Source: Acidimicrobiales bacterium (GTDB taxonomy: Bacteria > Actinomycetota > Acidimicrobiia > Acidimicrobiales > Acidimicrobilacustridaceae). Taken from it: a DNA stretch of 43,971 nt. Where the stretch lies: positions 1-43,971 of the forward strand of contig JALOLF010000020.1 in assembly GCA_025456085.1 (NCBI GenBank). The letters are read 5' to 3'. The notes below the pieces were generated by a model. That model was not told the origin of the DNA. It saw only the letters and a program-made list of their open reading frames with translations, and did no database searches. Positions 32,630 through 42,064 of the stretch are shown piece by piece. Each line of letters starts with the position of its first letter. Positions within the stretch are counted from its first letter, which is position 1. The translations under genes and the position numbers were made by a program.

Positions 32630-32635
32630 GACGCC

Positions 32636-33940
<1,305 letters not shown>

Positions 33941-33954
33941 GACGGGCGGAGCCC

Positions 33955-33972
33955 CGGGGCGGTCCGGCCCCG
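33955..33972 (+). terminator. Hairpin after ino1
   Basis: CGGGGC (33955-33960) and GCCCCG (33967-33972) form a 6-bp GC stem with a six-base loop, starting 14 bases after the ino1 stop. There is no T-tract. Confidence 0.45.
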
Positions 33973-34020
33973 CGTAAGCGCTCCGGGAGACACCGGTCAG
34001 GACGGTCGTCCGGCACCGGA

Positions 34021-34035
34021 GCACTCGCCGAGTGC
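34021..34035. promoter_or_regulatory. 15-bp palindrome upstream of a secreted-protein gene
   Basis: GCACTCG-C-CGAGTGC is a perfect inverted repeat (7-bp arms, one-base centre) ending 20 bases before ATG 34056. It could be an operator or a transcript hairpin just before the GAGGGGGA ribosome site. A smaller site with the same CTCG-N-CGAG core lies upstream of the 1256-residue surface protein. Confidence 0.35.
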
Positions 34036-34055
34036 ACGTCACGAGGGGGACCGCC

Positions 34056-35063
34056 ATGAACCGTTCGCATCGCCTGCGACGCATCGCCGTGGGAGCCGCC
34101 GTCGTGGCGTCCGGTGTGGTCCTGGCCACCGGTCCCGCCGCGGCCTGGTTCGGCGAGGACCTGTGGGATGCCGGCGAGGACGCCTGGGACGAGGCCATGG
34201 CGGGGTTCGAGGGCATCGAGGAGGAGGGCGGAGCCGCCATCCCGTGCACCATCGCGGTCACCGGGTCCGAGCAGACCGCGCCGGTGCCCGTGGCCTTCAC
34301 CGTCGACCGGTCCGATGGCTGGGCGGGCACCGTGACGTCGGCGAGCTGGTCGATCGACGGTGCGGCACCCGTGCAGGCCCCGGGCGCGTCGTACCAGCAC
34401 ACCTTCGACGCCGCCCACGCCGGACAGCGCACGGTGCAGGTGCACGCCACGCTGGCCGGCGGGGGCGGCTGCACCGCCAGTGCCGAGCTGTGGGTGCATC
34501 CGAAGGCGTGGATGGTGCTCACCTCGGCCCCGGTCGAGGGCGAACCGCTGCAGGTGCGGTTCCACGCCGGTGGCATGGCCGACTGGACGTCGGTGACCAC
34601 CGTCAACTGGCAGTTCGGGCAGGGCGTTCCCGTGGGGTGCCCGGGCTGGTGCAACGCCAACGACGTGACGGTGGCCTTCCCGGCACCCGGTGTCTACTCC
34701 GTGACCGCGTCGCTGGGCGTCCCGGGCGCCGAGGTCGCCAGGTCCGTCACGGTGGTCGTCGGCGACCCGGGTCCGCAGCCGGACCGGGTCGAACCCGACG
34801 CGCCGGTGACCGATTCGTCGGTGCCGGTCGTGCAGACCGAGGTCGTCGACCCGCCGCCGTCCGTTGCGGTGCCGGCCGAGGACGCCCCGGCGCTCGGAGC
34901 GCCTCCCCACGACCCGAGCCCGGCCGCATCCGAGGCGGGCGTGGCGATCGTCACCACCGAGACGGCACCGGTCGTGGTCGATCCCCTGCCCGTCGACGGT
35001 GCCGTCGCGGCGCAGCCGGCGGAAACCGCCTGGTGCGCCGCCGGATGCCGTGACGGCGGGTGA
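34056..35063 (+). CDS. Secreted protein with two PKD/Ig-like domains
   Basis: A 335-residue exported protein. The signal peptide is residues 1-30 (basic start, cleavage after 'ATGPAAA'). The mature N-terminus is short, acidic and Trp-rich ('WFGEDLWDAGEDAWDEAM'). Two beta-sandwich-like repeats follow: about 60-140 ('CTIAVTGSEQTAPVPVAFTVD...SASWSIDG...HTFDAAHAGQRTVQV') and about 145-235 ('TTVNWQFGQG...VTVAFPAPGVYSVTASLG'). The 'W.F..G...F..PG.Y.V' pattern is typical of PKD domains. The last 100 residues are Pro/Val/Ala-rich and disordered-looking, ending 'TAWCAAGCRDGG' with two Cys. There is no sorting motif or membrane anchor. ATG 34056 has GAGGGGGA upstream. The function is unknown; a wall-associated or matrix protein is likely. 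Confidence 0.8.
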   Translation: MNRSHRLRRIAVGAAVVASGVVLATGPAAAWFGEDLWDAGEDAWDEAMAGFEGIEEEGGAAIPCTIAVTGSEQTAPVPVAFTVDRSDGWAGTVTSASWSIDGAAPVQAPGASYQHTFDAAHAGQRTVQVHATLAGGGGCTASAELWVHPKAWMVLTSAPVEGEPLQVRFHAGGMADWTSVTTVNWQFGQGVPVGCPGWCNANDVTVAFPAPGVYSVTASLGVPGAEVARSVTVVVGDPGPQPDRVEPDAPVTDSSVPVVQTEVVDPPPSVAVPAEDAPALGAPPHDPSPAASEAGVAIVTTETAPVVVDPLPVDGAVAAQPAETAWCAAGCRDGG

Positions 35064-35082
35064 GCCCGCAGCCCGCCGGTGC

Positions 35083-35754
35083 TCACGTCGCCGGCGGGGC
35101 CACCTTCCAGCGGTTCCAGTAGGTGATGTGCTCGACCGGGCCCCGCTTGGCCGGTTTGAAGTCGGCGCCGAGGGTGTGGGCCACCGGGATGAGCGCCGCC
35201 TGGGTCACGTCGTCGGGGATGCCGAGCAGCTCGGCCGCCTCGCGCTCGAAGGCCAGGTGCAGCGTCGTGTACACGCTGCCCAGGCCACGGGCCCGCAGGG
35301 CCAGCTGGAAGCTCCACACCGCAGGGATGATCGAGCCGTAGAACGAGGCCTGGAACACCGGAGCCGGGTCCTCGATGCGTCCCTTGAGGCAGGGGATGAC
35401 CATGACCGGCACCCGGTGCAGGTTCTCGGCCAGGTACAGCGCCGAGGAGATCACCCGGTCGGTCTGCCCGCTTCCCGTGCCCTGGTCGGCGGCGGCGCGC
35501 AGGTAGTCGGACCCGCCCTTTCGGTAGAGGTCGGCGAGACCGGCCCGCAGGTCCGGGTCGGTCACGACCAGCCAGCGCCAACCCTGCAGGTTGGACCCCG
35601 TCGGGGCCTGTTGGGCGAGGCGCAGGCAGTCGAGCACCACGTCGGGATCGACCGGGCGGTCGAGGTCGAGGCGCCGGCGAACCGACCGGGTGGTGGACAG
35701 GAGCCGGTCGGTCTCGGCGAGATCGAAGGGCGCAGCGGACGTGTCTTCGGGCAT
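35083..35754 (-). CDS. Nitroreductase-family protein
   Basis: A 223-residue FMN-binding nitroreductase-type enzyme, only distantly like the one at 28643-29344. The FMN block is 'STTRSVRRRLDLDRPVDPDVV', then 'QQAPTGSNLQGWRWLVV'. The mid-region is 'SIIPAVWSFQLALRARGLGSVYTTLHL', and the end is 'DDVTQAALIPVAHTLGADFKPAKR'. The 'Q-x2-PTGSN' and 'AxGLGS' features place it among nitroreductases common in actinobacteria, some of which act on F420 or quinone-like substrates; specificity is not visible. ATG 35754 follows GGGAGG at good spacing. A candidate -10 (TACGGT) lies at 35806-35811 in the 75-base gap after the giant gene's stop, so it is probably transcribed on its own. Confidence 0.87.
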   Translation of the reverse strand: MPEDTSAAPFDLAETDRLLSTTRSVRRRLDLDRPVDPDVVLDCLRLAQQAPTGSNLQGWRWLVVTDPDLRAGLADLYRKGGSDYLRAAADQGTGSGQTDRVISSALYLAENLHRVPVMVIPCLKGRIEDPAPVFQASFYGSIIPAVWSFQLALRARGLGSVYTTLHLAFEREAAELLGIPDDVTQAALIPVAHTLGADFKPAKRGPVEHITYWNRWKVAPPAT

Positions 35755-35805
35755 GCGAGGGCCTCCCCCTGCGGCGAAGGCGCCGCGCAACCGGTGTCGG
35801 GCGGC

Positions 35806-35811
35806 ACCGTA
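35806..35811 (-). promoter_or_regulatory. Candidate -10 (TACGGT) for the nitroreductase gene
   Basis: On the minus strand TACGGT lies about 50 bases upstream of ATG 35754, leaving a leader that includes the GGGAGG ribosome site. Confidence 0.4.
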
Positions 35812-35829
35812 GCGCCCGCGTGAGCGTCG

Positions 35830-38800
35830 TCAGCCGAAGTAGCCCACCACGTCGACGACGACGTCGACGTCGCCCGAGTTGTTGTAGATCGCGATCTGCC
35901 CGCCGACGCCGACCTTCACCACGACCAGGTTGGGCCGCACGTCGCCGCCCGGGAGGTTGAGGTTGGAGGCCAGCGGCATGGCCTGTCCCGCCGGCCACAC
36001 GGTGAGGTGGGTGCCGGCCGTGGGGAAGACACCGGTCACGTTCAGCACCACGGCGGTGGCACTCGCCGGCACGCCGGTGGTGCCGCCGGTGACCGTGACC
36101 GGTCGCGACTGCGCAGCGTGCCACGGCGAGGAGTACGGCCCGACCTGGGACCCGGGTCGGGAGTCGATCAGTCGGTTGGGCTGGATCGGCGTGAACGGTG
36201 CGCCACCCGAGGGGGCGAAGTAGCCGACGACGTCGGCGACCACGTGCATGTTGCCCGAGTTGTTGTAGACCCCGATCTGTCCGTTGGTGCCGACCTTGAC
36301 CACGACCAGGTTCGGGCGCACGTCGCCGCTCGGGAGGTTGAGGTTGGAGGCCAGCGGCATGGTCTGTCCCGCCGGCCACACGGTGAGGTGGGTGCCGGCC
36401 GTGGGGACCACCCCCGTGACGTTGAGCACGACCGCAGTGGCGTTCGCGGGCACGGTCGTCGTGCCGCCGGTGACCGTGACCGTGCGCGACTGCCCGGCGC
36501 CCCACGGCGACGAGTACGGCCCGACCTGGGATCCGGGCCGGGAGTCGAGCAGGCGCTTGGGCTGGATGCCGACGAAGGGGGAGCCCGTGTCCGGTTCGTA
36601 GTACCCGGTGGCATCAGCGATCACGTTCACGGCGCCCGAGTTGTTGTAGATCGAGATCTGGCCACCGAGCCCCACCCGGATCGTGACCAGGTTGGCCGCG
36701 GCCTGGCCGGGGCCGATGTTCACGTTGGAGGCGTTGGGCATCGGCTGGCCGGTCGGCCAGACCGTGAGGTGGGTGGGCGACGTCGGGAACTCGGCCGTGA
36801 CGTTGAGCACCACCGCGGTGGCGCCGGGTGGGATGCCGGTCGCGCCGCCGGTGACGCTCAGGGTGCGGGTCTCGGCCGCATGCCATGGCGAGGAGTACGG
36901 CCCGACCTGCGACCCGGGTCGGGAGTCGAGCAGCCGCTTCGGCACCGGCAGCGTGGTGAGACCCGCCGGTGCGGGCAACGGCGTGGTCGACGTGGTCGAC
37001 GCCGACCACGCGCCAGCGCCGTTGCCGTTGCTGGCCCGGACCCGGAACGTGTAGGCGAGCGACGGCGAGAGGCCGTCCACCACCTGCGACGTCTGGGACG
37101 GGTCGACGGCGAGCACGGCACCGCCGGGCTGCTGCTCGATCTCGTAGCCGGTCAACGGCGAGCCGTTGTCCCCCGCGGCTCCCCACGTCACCAGGACGGC
37201 TTCGACCGCCGGGGTGGCCGTCACGGGGGAGGGGGCGACGGGCAGCCCGGACGGGGTCACCGCCGGCGACGGACCTCCGGCTGGGCCGGTGCCGGCCGCG
37301 GTCCGTGCCCGGACCGTGAACGTGTACGACTGGCCGTTGGTGAGCCCGGTGATCGTGGCCGGGCTCGTCACGACCGTGGCCGTCCGGCCGCCCGGGTTCG
37401 CCGTCGCGGTGTAGTCGAGGATCGGGAACCCGCCGTCGTCCGAGGGCGGCTGCCAGGTCACGGTGGCCTGGTGGTCGCCGGGGCTCGCGCCGATGTCCTC
37501 GGGCGGGCCGGGTAGGGACTGCGGCGTGACGGGGTTGGAGGCGTTCGACCACGGGCCGAATCCCTGCGTGCTGTGGGCCGCGGCGGTGAAGGTGTACGTC
37601 TGGCCGTTGACGAGCCCGGTCACCGTCGCCGACCGCGGGCTGGCGGGGACGTCCACGTCCCGGTTGTCGGGGTGCACCCGGAGCCGGTACCCGAGGATGG
37701 GGGAGCCGCCGTCGGAGGCCGGTGCCGTCCACGTCACCTGGGCCGAGGCGTTGCCCGCCAGCGCCCCCACGCCGGTGGGCGCCCCCGGCGGGCCGAGGGG
37801 CGTGACCGCGTTGGAGGGCGCGGAGAGCGGGCCGTCGCCGTGGTCGTTGGAGGCGACGACCCGGAAGGTGTAGGTCGTGCCGTTGGTGAGGCCGGGCACG
37901 ACCGTGGAGGTGGTGTCTCCGTCGACCGAGACCGACGGACCCGACGGGAAGGGCACGACGGTGTAGCCGGTGAGCGGCGTGCCGCCGGTGTTGGTCGGTG
38001 GCGTCCACCACACGGTGGCCTGACCGTTGCCGGCCGACGCCGTCACCTCGGTGGGCGCGGTCTGGGGCACGCCGACGACGGTCACCTCGGACGTGGGCTC
38101 CGAGGGCGGGCCCGTGCCGACCGCGTTCGTGGCCCGCACCGTGAACGTGTAGCCCACCCCGGGGGTGAGGCCGGTCAGCGCCGTGCTGCCGCCGCCGTAG
38201 CCGGCGCAGTCGGTGGTGACCGTCGAGGCGCCGCCCGGTGCGGCGGTCACGGTGCACGACACGACGGGCGTCCCGCCGGTCCACGCCGGGTTCTGCCACC
38301 AGATCCAGGCGGCCCCCGGGTCGTGGGGACCGGCGCCGGCATCGCGCGGGGCGGTCGGCGCCGTCGGCAGGATGGTCGTGGTCGCGTCGTCGTCGTTGTT
38401 GGACGTGTCGGTGTCGGGCGTGCTGGTGGTCGACCAGGCGCCGTTGGTGACGCTCTCGGGAAGCACGCTCTGCCCCGTGGGCAGGTGGAACGTGAGCTGG
38501 TAGGTGCTCGTCGTATGGGCCGGCACGTCGGCGACGTCGCACACCAGCTCGCTGCCCGTCCAGCCGCACCCGACCGCGGGCGCGATCTGCACGAAGCTGC
38601 TCCCCCCGGGAGGGCTGTCGTGCAGGCGCACGTCCCGCGCCGCCCAGTCGCCGTCGTTGGTGAGCGCGACCGTGTAGGTGATGTCGGAACCGGGCAGTGC
38701 CTGGACGGGACCGCTCTTGGTGGTTCGCAGATCGGTCGTCTGCTCGAGCACCGTCGTGCCGACCTGGTCGCTGTTGTCACCGAGGTCGGGATCCTCGGTC

Positions 38801-39600
38801 GACGACGTGATCTCGGCCGTGTTGGACAGGGACGGGCAGCCCGGTCCGCCGCAGTTCGGGGCGCGCACGGTGACGTGGTACGTGTGGCTCTCGTTGCTGG
38901 TCAGCTCGCCGATGTCGCACAGGACCAGCTGGTGGCCCACGACGGTGCAGGGGGCGTCGGCCGAGACGAACTGCACGTCGGCGGGCAGGTGGTCCCAGAG
39001 TCGGACGTCCTTCGCCGTCCAGTTGGCGTCGCCGACGACGAACAGGCTGTAGGTGTACTCGGTGTCCTCGAAGACCGTGGCCGGACCCGCCTTGTCGAGG
39101 TAGAGGTCGGTGGTCACGTTCTGGACCCAGATCTCGTCGCTGCTCGAGTTCGTGCCCGACGGGTCGGGTGTGGCGGAGGCGACCCCGGCCGTGTTGGTGA
39201 CGTAGGTCAGGTCGTTCGACACCGACGGCGTGACGACCTCGAGCCACACCTCGACCTCGGCCTGGTTCGCCAGGTGACCGAGGGTGCAGGTGACGACGTC
39301 GCCCCCGACGGAGCAGGGCTGGTTGGCCGAGACGAACTGCATGCCGTCGGGCAGGACGTCGGTCACGACCGTGTCGATCGCCGTGTCCGGTCCCGCGTTG
39401 TAGACCCAGATCTTGTAGGTGAAGGCGCTGGATTCCGGCCACTTCCAAGACTGACCCGTCTTGATCACGGTCAGGTCGGCCTCGGCCCCCTCGGCGAGGG
39501 AGGCCTGGTCCCGGGCGCTGAGCCACACGCCGGTGACGAGCAGCGACGCGGTCAGCAGCAGGAAAAGCCCAACCGGCCAGCGGGCGGAGGAGCGTGCCAT
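35830..39600 (-). CDS. Giant secreted protein: DUF11, fibronectin-III and LDSR repeats
   Basis: A 1256-residue exported protein. The signal peptide spans residues 1 to about 40 (hydrophobic 'VGLFLLLTASLLVTGVWL'). Three DUF11-type beta domains lie at about 44-150, 165-285 and 295-405 (e.g. 'FTYKIWVYNAGPDTAIDTVVTD'), each with a Cys pair in the 'PC.....V.C' pattern. Five fibronectin-III domains lie at about 414-882; their joints start 'PTAPRDAGAG', 'QTAPTEVTAS', 'PGAPTGVGAL', 'PGPPEDIGAS' and 'PVAPSPVTAT'. Three LDSR repeats (886-1256) end the protein with no anchor. The whole is a string of beta-sandwiches, as in adhesins or filamentous surface proteins. ATG 39600 (MARSSARW) was chosen over an in-frame start 21 codons upstream because of GAGGAGG eight bases before it and the signal peptide start. 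Confidence 0.92.
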   Translation of the reverse strand: MARSSARWPVGLFLLLTASLLVTGVWLSARDQASLAEGAEADLTVIKTGQSWKWPESSAFTYKIWVYNAGPDTAIDTVVTDVLPDGMQFVSANQPCSVGGDVVTCTLGHLANQAEVEVWLEVVTPSVSNDLTYVTNTAGVASATPDPSGTNSSSDEIWVQNVTTDLYLDKAGPATVFEDTEYTYSLFVVGDANWTAKDVRLWDHLPADVQFVSADAPCTVVGHQLVLCDIGELTSNESHTYHVTVRAPNCGGPGCPSLSNTAEITSSTEDPDLGDNSDQVGTTVLEQTTDLRTTKSGPVQALPGSDITYTVALTNDGDWAARDVRLHDSPPGGSSFVQIAPAVGCGWTGSELVCDVADVPAHTTSTYQLTFHLPTGQSVLPESVTNGAWSTTSTPDTDTSNNDDDATTTILPTAPTAPRDAGAGPHDPGAAWIWWQNPAWTGGTPVVSCTVTAAPGGASTVTTDCAGYGGGSTALTGLTPGVGYTFTVRATNAVGTGPPSEPTSEVTVVGVPQTAPTEVTASAGNGQATVWWTPPTNTGGTPLTGYTVVPFPSGPSVSVDGDTTSTVVPGLTNGTTYTFRVVASNDHGDGPLSAPSNAVTPLGPPGAPTGVGALAGNASAQVTWTAPASDGGSPILGYRLRVHPDNRDVDVPASPRSATVTGLVNGQTYTFTAAAHSTQGFGPWSNASNPVTPQSLPGPPEDIGASPGDHQATVTWQPPSDDGGFPILDYTATANPGGRTATVVTSPATITGLTNGQSYTFTVRARTAAGTGPAGGPSPAVTPSGLPVAPSPVTATPAVEAVLVTWGAAGDNGSPLTGYEIEQQPGGAVLAVDPSQTSQVVDGLSPSLAYTFRVRASNGNGAGAWSASTTSTTPLPAPAGLTTLPVPKRLLDSRPGSQVGPYSSPWHAAETRTLSVTGGATGIPPGATAVVLNVTAEFPTSPTHLTVWPTGQPMPNASNVNIGPGQAAANLVTIRVGLGGQISIYNNSGAVNVIADATGYYEPDTGSPFVGIQPKRLLDSRPGSQVGPYSSPWGAGQSRTVTVTGGTTTVPANATAVVLNVTGVVPTAGTHLTVWPAGQTMPLASNLNLPSGDVRPNLVVVKVGTNGQIGVYNNSGNMHVVADVVGYFAPSGGAPFTPIQPNRLIDSRPGSQVGPYSSPWHAAQSRPVTVTGGTTGVPASATAVVLNVTGVFPTAGTHLTVWPAGQAMPLASNLNLPGGDVRPNLVVVKVGVGGQIAIYNNSGDVDVVVDVVGYFG
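35833..36945 (-). repeat. Three tandem LDSR surface repeats (protein and DNA level)
   Basis: Residues 886-1012, 1013-1139 and 1140-1256 repeat the same module as the end of the 1817-residue protein. Units two and three are very close at DNA level: 35940-36026 and 36321-36407 match at 85 of 87 positions by my count. Their offset is exactly 381 bases (127 codons). Unit one is clearly diverged. Confidence 0.9.
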
Positions 39601-39833
39601 CGCGGGGCCTCCTCGCTCGGCGAGCGCTGGACCAGCCGCCTGCTGATGGGACGAAGCACCCACCGTCGATCACACCATGGACGCCTCCCGACGGCGGCAC
39701 AAGAGGCAGAGGTCTCGATGTGCGGGATCGACCGACTCGATGGGGACGACGCCGGAGGGGCGTCGGTCGTCGATCCCCTGGTGGCCGGCGGGGCCGGTAG
39801 CGTCACGGGACCGCGACGACGAAGGAGGCTTCG
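39601..39833. other. Divergent intergenic region between the giant surface-protein gene and the carboxylesterase gene
   Basis: This is the longest non-coding stretch in the window (233 bases). It contains a 13-base palindrome CGCTCG-G-CGAGCG (39614-39626) overlapping the surface-gene ribosome site region. It also has a 7-bp hairpin CGACGCC-GGAGG-GGCGTCG (39747-39765) and a TAGCGT hexamer (39798-39803). I see no convincing gene; short open frames in it lack family sequence. No TANNNT hexamer was found close to the surface-protein start. Confidence 0.5.
39798..39803 (+). promoter_or_regulatory. Candidate -10 (TAGCGT) for the carboxylesterase gene
   Basis: TAGCGT lies 30 bases before ATG 39834, leaving a leader of about 24 bases with a near-perfect ribosome site AAGGAGG (39822-39828). 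Confidence 0.45.
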
Positions 39834-41345
39834 ATGGGTCCGATCGCCGAGACGACGACGGGTCGGGTGGAGGGGCGCGAGAAGGACGGGGTGCTCCTCT
39901 TCGCCGGCATCCCCTATGCCGCCCCCCGCACCGCATCGGACCGCTTCACCCCGCCGCAGCCGCATCCCGGTTGGGCCGAGGTGCGTGACGCCACCCGCTT
40001 CGGCCCCGTGGCCATGCAGTCCGCGGGCACGGTGGAGGCGCTCGCCGGGGGCGGCGCACCCGACTGGGACGAGGACTGCCTGTTCCTGAACGTGCAGACC
40101 CCGTCCCTCGACGGCGAGCGACGCCCGGTGCTGGTGTGGATCCACGGCGGTGGGTTCACCTCCGGTGCCGGCTCGATCCCCTGGTACGACGGAGCGCGCC
40201 TCGTCGCCAACGGCGACGTCGTCGTGGTCACGCTCAACTACCGACTCGGTGCGCCGGGGTGGCTGTACGTCGCCCACCTCGACCCTGAGCTGGCCGCCTC
40301 GGGCAACTCCGGGCTGCTCGACCAGATCGCGGCGCTGCGCTGGGTGCGCGACAACATCGCGGCCTTCGGCGGCGACCCCGGCAACGTGACGCTGTTCGGG
40401 GAGTCGGCCGGGGGCATGAGCATCGCCACCCTCATGGGCACGCCGGCCGCCACGGGGCTGTTCCACAAGGCCGTCCCCCAGAGCGGCGCAGCCCACAACA
40501 CGGTGTCGGTCGACGCCGCCGTCGAGGTCACCGAACACCTCTGTCGTGCCCTCGACGTCGCGACCGTGGAGGAGCTGCGTGCGGTGCCCGCCGATCGGCT
40601 GCTCGAGGTCCAGTCCGCGGTCGCCACCGACCTGACCAGGACGCGGGCCTCGCGGCCCGACGCCGCCGGTCTCGGTCTGCCCTTCGGACCCGTGGTGGAC
40701 GGCGTGGTGCTCCCTCGGCCTCCGCTCGACGCCATCCGGGGCGGGTCGGCCGCCGGCGTCGCCCTCCTGACCGGCACCACCGCCGAGGAGTGGCGGCTGT
40801 TCGGGATCATGCTGCGGGCGCCCGAGGACGAAGACGCCATCGTGCGGCGGATCGGTCGACTGATCGAGAACCCCCACGAGCTCGTGGCTGCGTACCGTCA
40901 GTCGCGCGACGACGCCTCCCACGACGACCTGTGGACGGCGATCCTCACCGACCGGGTCTTCCGCATCCCCGCCATCCGTCTGGCCGAGGCGCAGCTCCCG
41001 CACGCCCCGGCAGCGGTGTTCATGTACCTGTTCGAGTGGGCCTCCACCGCGTTCGGCGGGCGGCTGGGCTCGTGCCACGCCCTCGAGATCCCCTTCGTGT
41101 TCGACAACCTCCACAAGGGAGGGGTGGACCTGTTCACGGGCCCCAACCCGCCTCGGGCGCTCGCCGATGCGATGCACCGGTCGTGGTTGGCCTTCGCCCG
41201 TTCGGGTCACCCGGGCCACGACGGCGTGCCCGGCTGGCCGGTCTACGACGTCGAGGGCCGCGCCACCATGCACTTCGGGGACGCGGTGCGGCTCGAGCAC
41301 GACCCCGCGGCCGAGGTGCGCGCCGCTTGGGACGGTGTCCTGTAG
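39834..41345 (+). CDS. Type-B carboxylesterase
   Basis: A 503-residue cholinesterase-like carboxylesterase of normal length. The N-terminal family segment is 'LLFAGIPYAAPRTASDRF', then 'DEDCLFLNVQTP'. The oxyanion hole is 'WIHGGGFTSGAG', the nucleophile is Ser in 'LFGESAGGMS' (GESAG), and the catalytic His is in 'GSCHALEIPFVF'. The acidic residue is expected near 'LTGTTAEEWRLF'. No signal peptide is seen, so it is probably cytoplasmic, like the p-nitrobenzyl esterase group; the natural ester is unknown. ATG 39834 follows AAGGAGG. It is convergent with the thioesterase gene (30-base gap). Confidence 0.93.
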   Translation: MGPIAETTTGRVEGREKDGVLLFAGIPYAAPRTASDRFTPPQPHPGWAEVRDATRFGPVAMQSAGTVEALAGGGAPDWDEDCLFLNVQTPSLDGERRPVLVWIHGGGFTSGAGSIPWYDGARLVANGDVVVVTLNYRLGAPGWLYVAHLDPELAASGNSGLLDQIAALRWVRDNIAAFGGDPGNVTLFGESAGGMSIATLMGTPAATGLFHKAVPQSGAAHNTVSVDAAVEVTEHLCRALDVATVEELRAVPADRLLEVQSAVATDLTRTRASRPDAAGLGLPFGPVVDGVVLPRPPLDAIRGGSAAGVALLTGTTAEEWRLFGIMLRAPEDEDAIVRRIGRLIENPHELVAAYRQSRDDASHDDLWTAILTDRVFRIPAIRLAEAQLPHAPAAVFMYLFEWASTAFGGRLGSCHALEIPFVFDNLHKGGVDLFTGPNPPRALADAMHRSWLAFARSGHPGHDGVPGWPVYDVEGRATMHFGDAVRLEHDPAAEVRAAWDGVL

Positions 41346-41375
41346 CCGGCTGTGCGTCCCGTCCGCTCCGCGGGC

Positions 41376-42038
41376 TCAGCCGCCACCGGGCGGGCTCTCG
41401 TCCGGCTCGCCGTCGACGTGGCGCAGCGGTCCGGCCACCTGGATGAACAGTCCTTCGGCCTCGGCCGTGATCTCACCGGCGTGTCGCATCTCGCCCCGGG
41501 CGACGATCTTGCGCCCCCGCTGCCCGTCGACCCAGCCTCGCAGCTCGATGTCCTCGAGGATCGGGGTGGGCTTGCGGTAGTGGACGGTGAGCCGGCCGGT
41601 GAAGCCGCCGCCGGCTCCTGCGAGGCTGGCGAAGCCCAGCAGCTCGTCGAAGACGGCGGCGATGACGCCGCCGTGGGTCAGGCTCCACGGCGGACCGTTG
41701 TACGGCTCCGCCAGGCGCATCGTGCCGTGCACGGTGCGGTCCTGGGCGACCTCGAAGTGCACCGGCGGCGACACGGGGCTGAGCGGTCCGATGACGGGTG
41801 AGAAGGGGAAGACCTCGTGCGGTGCGGCGTCGGGGTCGAACGCGTCGGGGATGCCCAGACCGACCTGGCAGTGGGGTCCGGGGTGGAGCTGCTGCTCCAG
41901 CGCGTCGGCGACGGCGGCCAGATCGGTGGCCGCCCGTCGGAGGGTGTCGGGGTCGGTGGTGGAGATCCGGATGGCCCGGTTGACCCGCCGTGCCGCCTCG
42001 GCCAGGGCCACCCGCGCTGCGTACTCGTCGGGGTGCAT
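41376..42038 (-). CDS. PaaI-family hotdog thioesterase
   Basis: A 220-residue protein. Residues 1 to about 65 are a helical N-terminal extension ('ALAEAARRVNRAIRIS'). Residues about 95-205 form the hotdog domain, with the active-site stretch 'SLTHGGVIAAVFDELLGFAS' (HGG and the downstream Asp/Glu) and strands 'GRLTVHYRKPTPI' and 'RKIVARGEMRH'. Members hydrolyse acyl- or aryl-CoA. Being divergent from menB, it could serve as the DHNA-CoA thioesterase that follows MenB in menaquinone synthesis; this is an attractive inference, not shown. ATG 42038 was chosen because codons before it would run into menB and are Arg-rich. Confidence 0.85.
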   Translation of the reverse strand: MHPDEYAARVALAEAARRVNRAIRISTTDPDTLRRAATDLAAVADALEQQLHPGPHCQVGLGIPDAFDPDAAPHEVFPFSPVIGPLSPVSPPVHFEVAQDRTVHGTMRLAEPYNGPPWSLTHGGVIAAVFDELLGFASLAGAGGGFTGRLTVHYRKPTPILEDIELRGWVDGQRGRKIVARGEMRHAGEITAEAEGLFIQVAGPLRHVDGEPDESPPGGG

Positions 42039-42046
42039 GGCGCGGG

Positions 42047-42056
42047 ACGCTACTCT
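42047..42056. promoter_or_regulatory. Bidirectional promoter between the thioesterase gene and menB
   Basis: The start codons are only 26 bases apart. The plus strand has TACTCT (42051-42056), eight bases before GTG 42065. The minus strand has TAGCGT (42052 down to 42047), eight bases before ATG 42038. The two hexamers overlap by the shared TA at 42051-42052. Any -35 elements must lie inside the opposite gene. Confidence 0.5.
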
Positions 42057-42064
42057 GCGCCGAC

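Noticed and set aside
36007..40089. Long plus-strand frames opposite the 1256-residue surface protein
   Set aside because: They mirror the minus-strand repeats, contain no signal peptide or domain, and cross the divergent promoter region.
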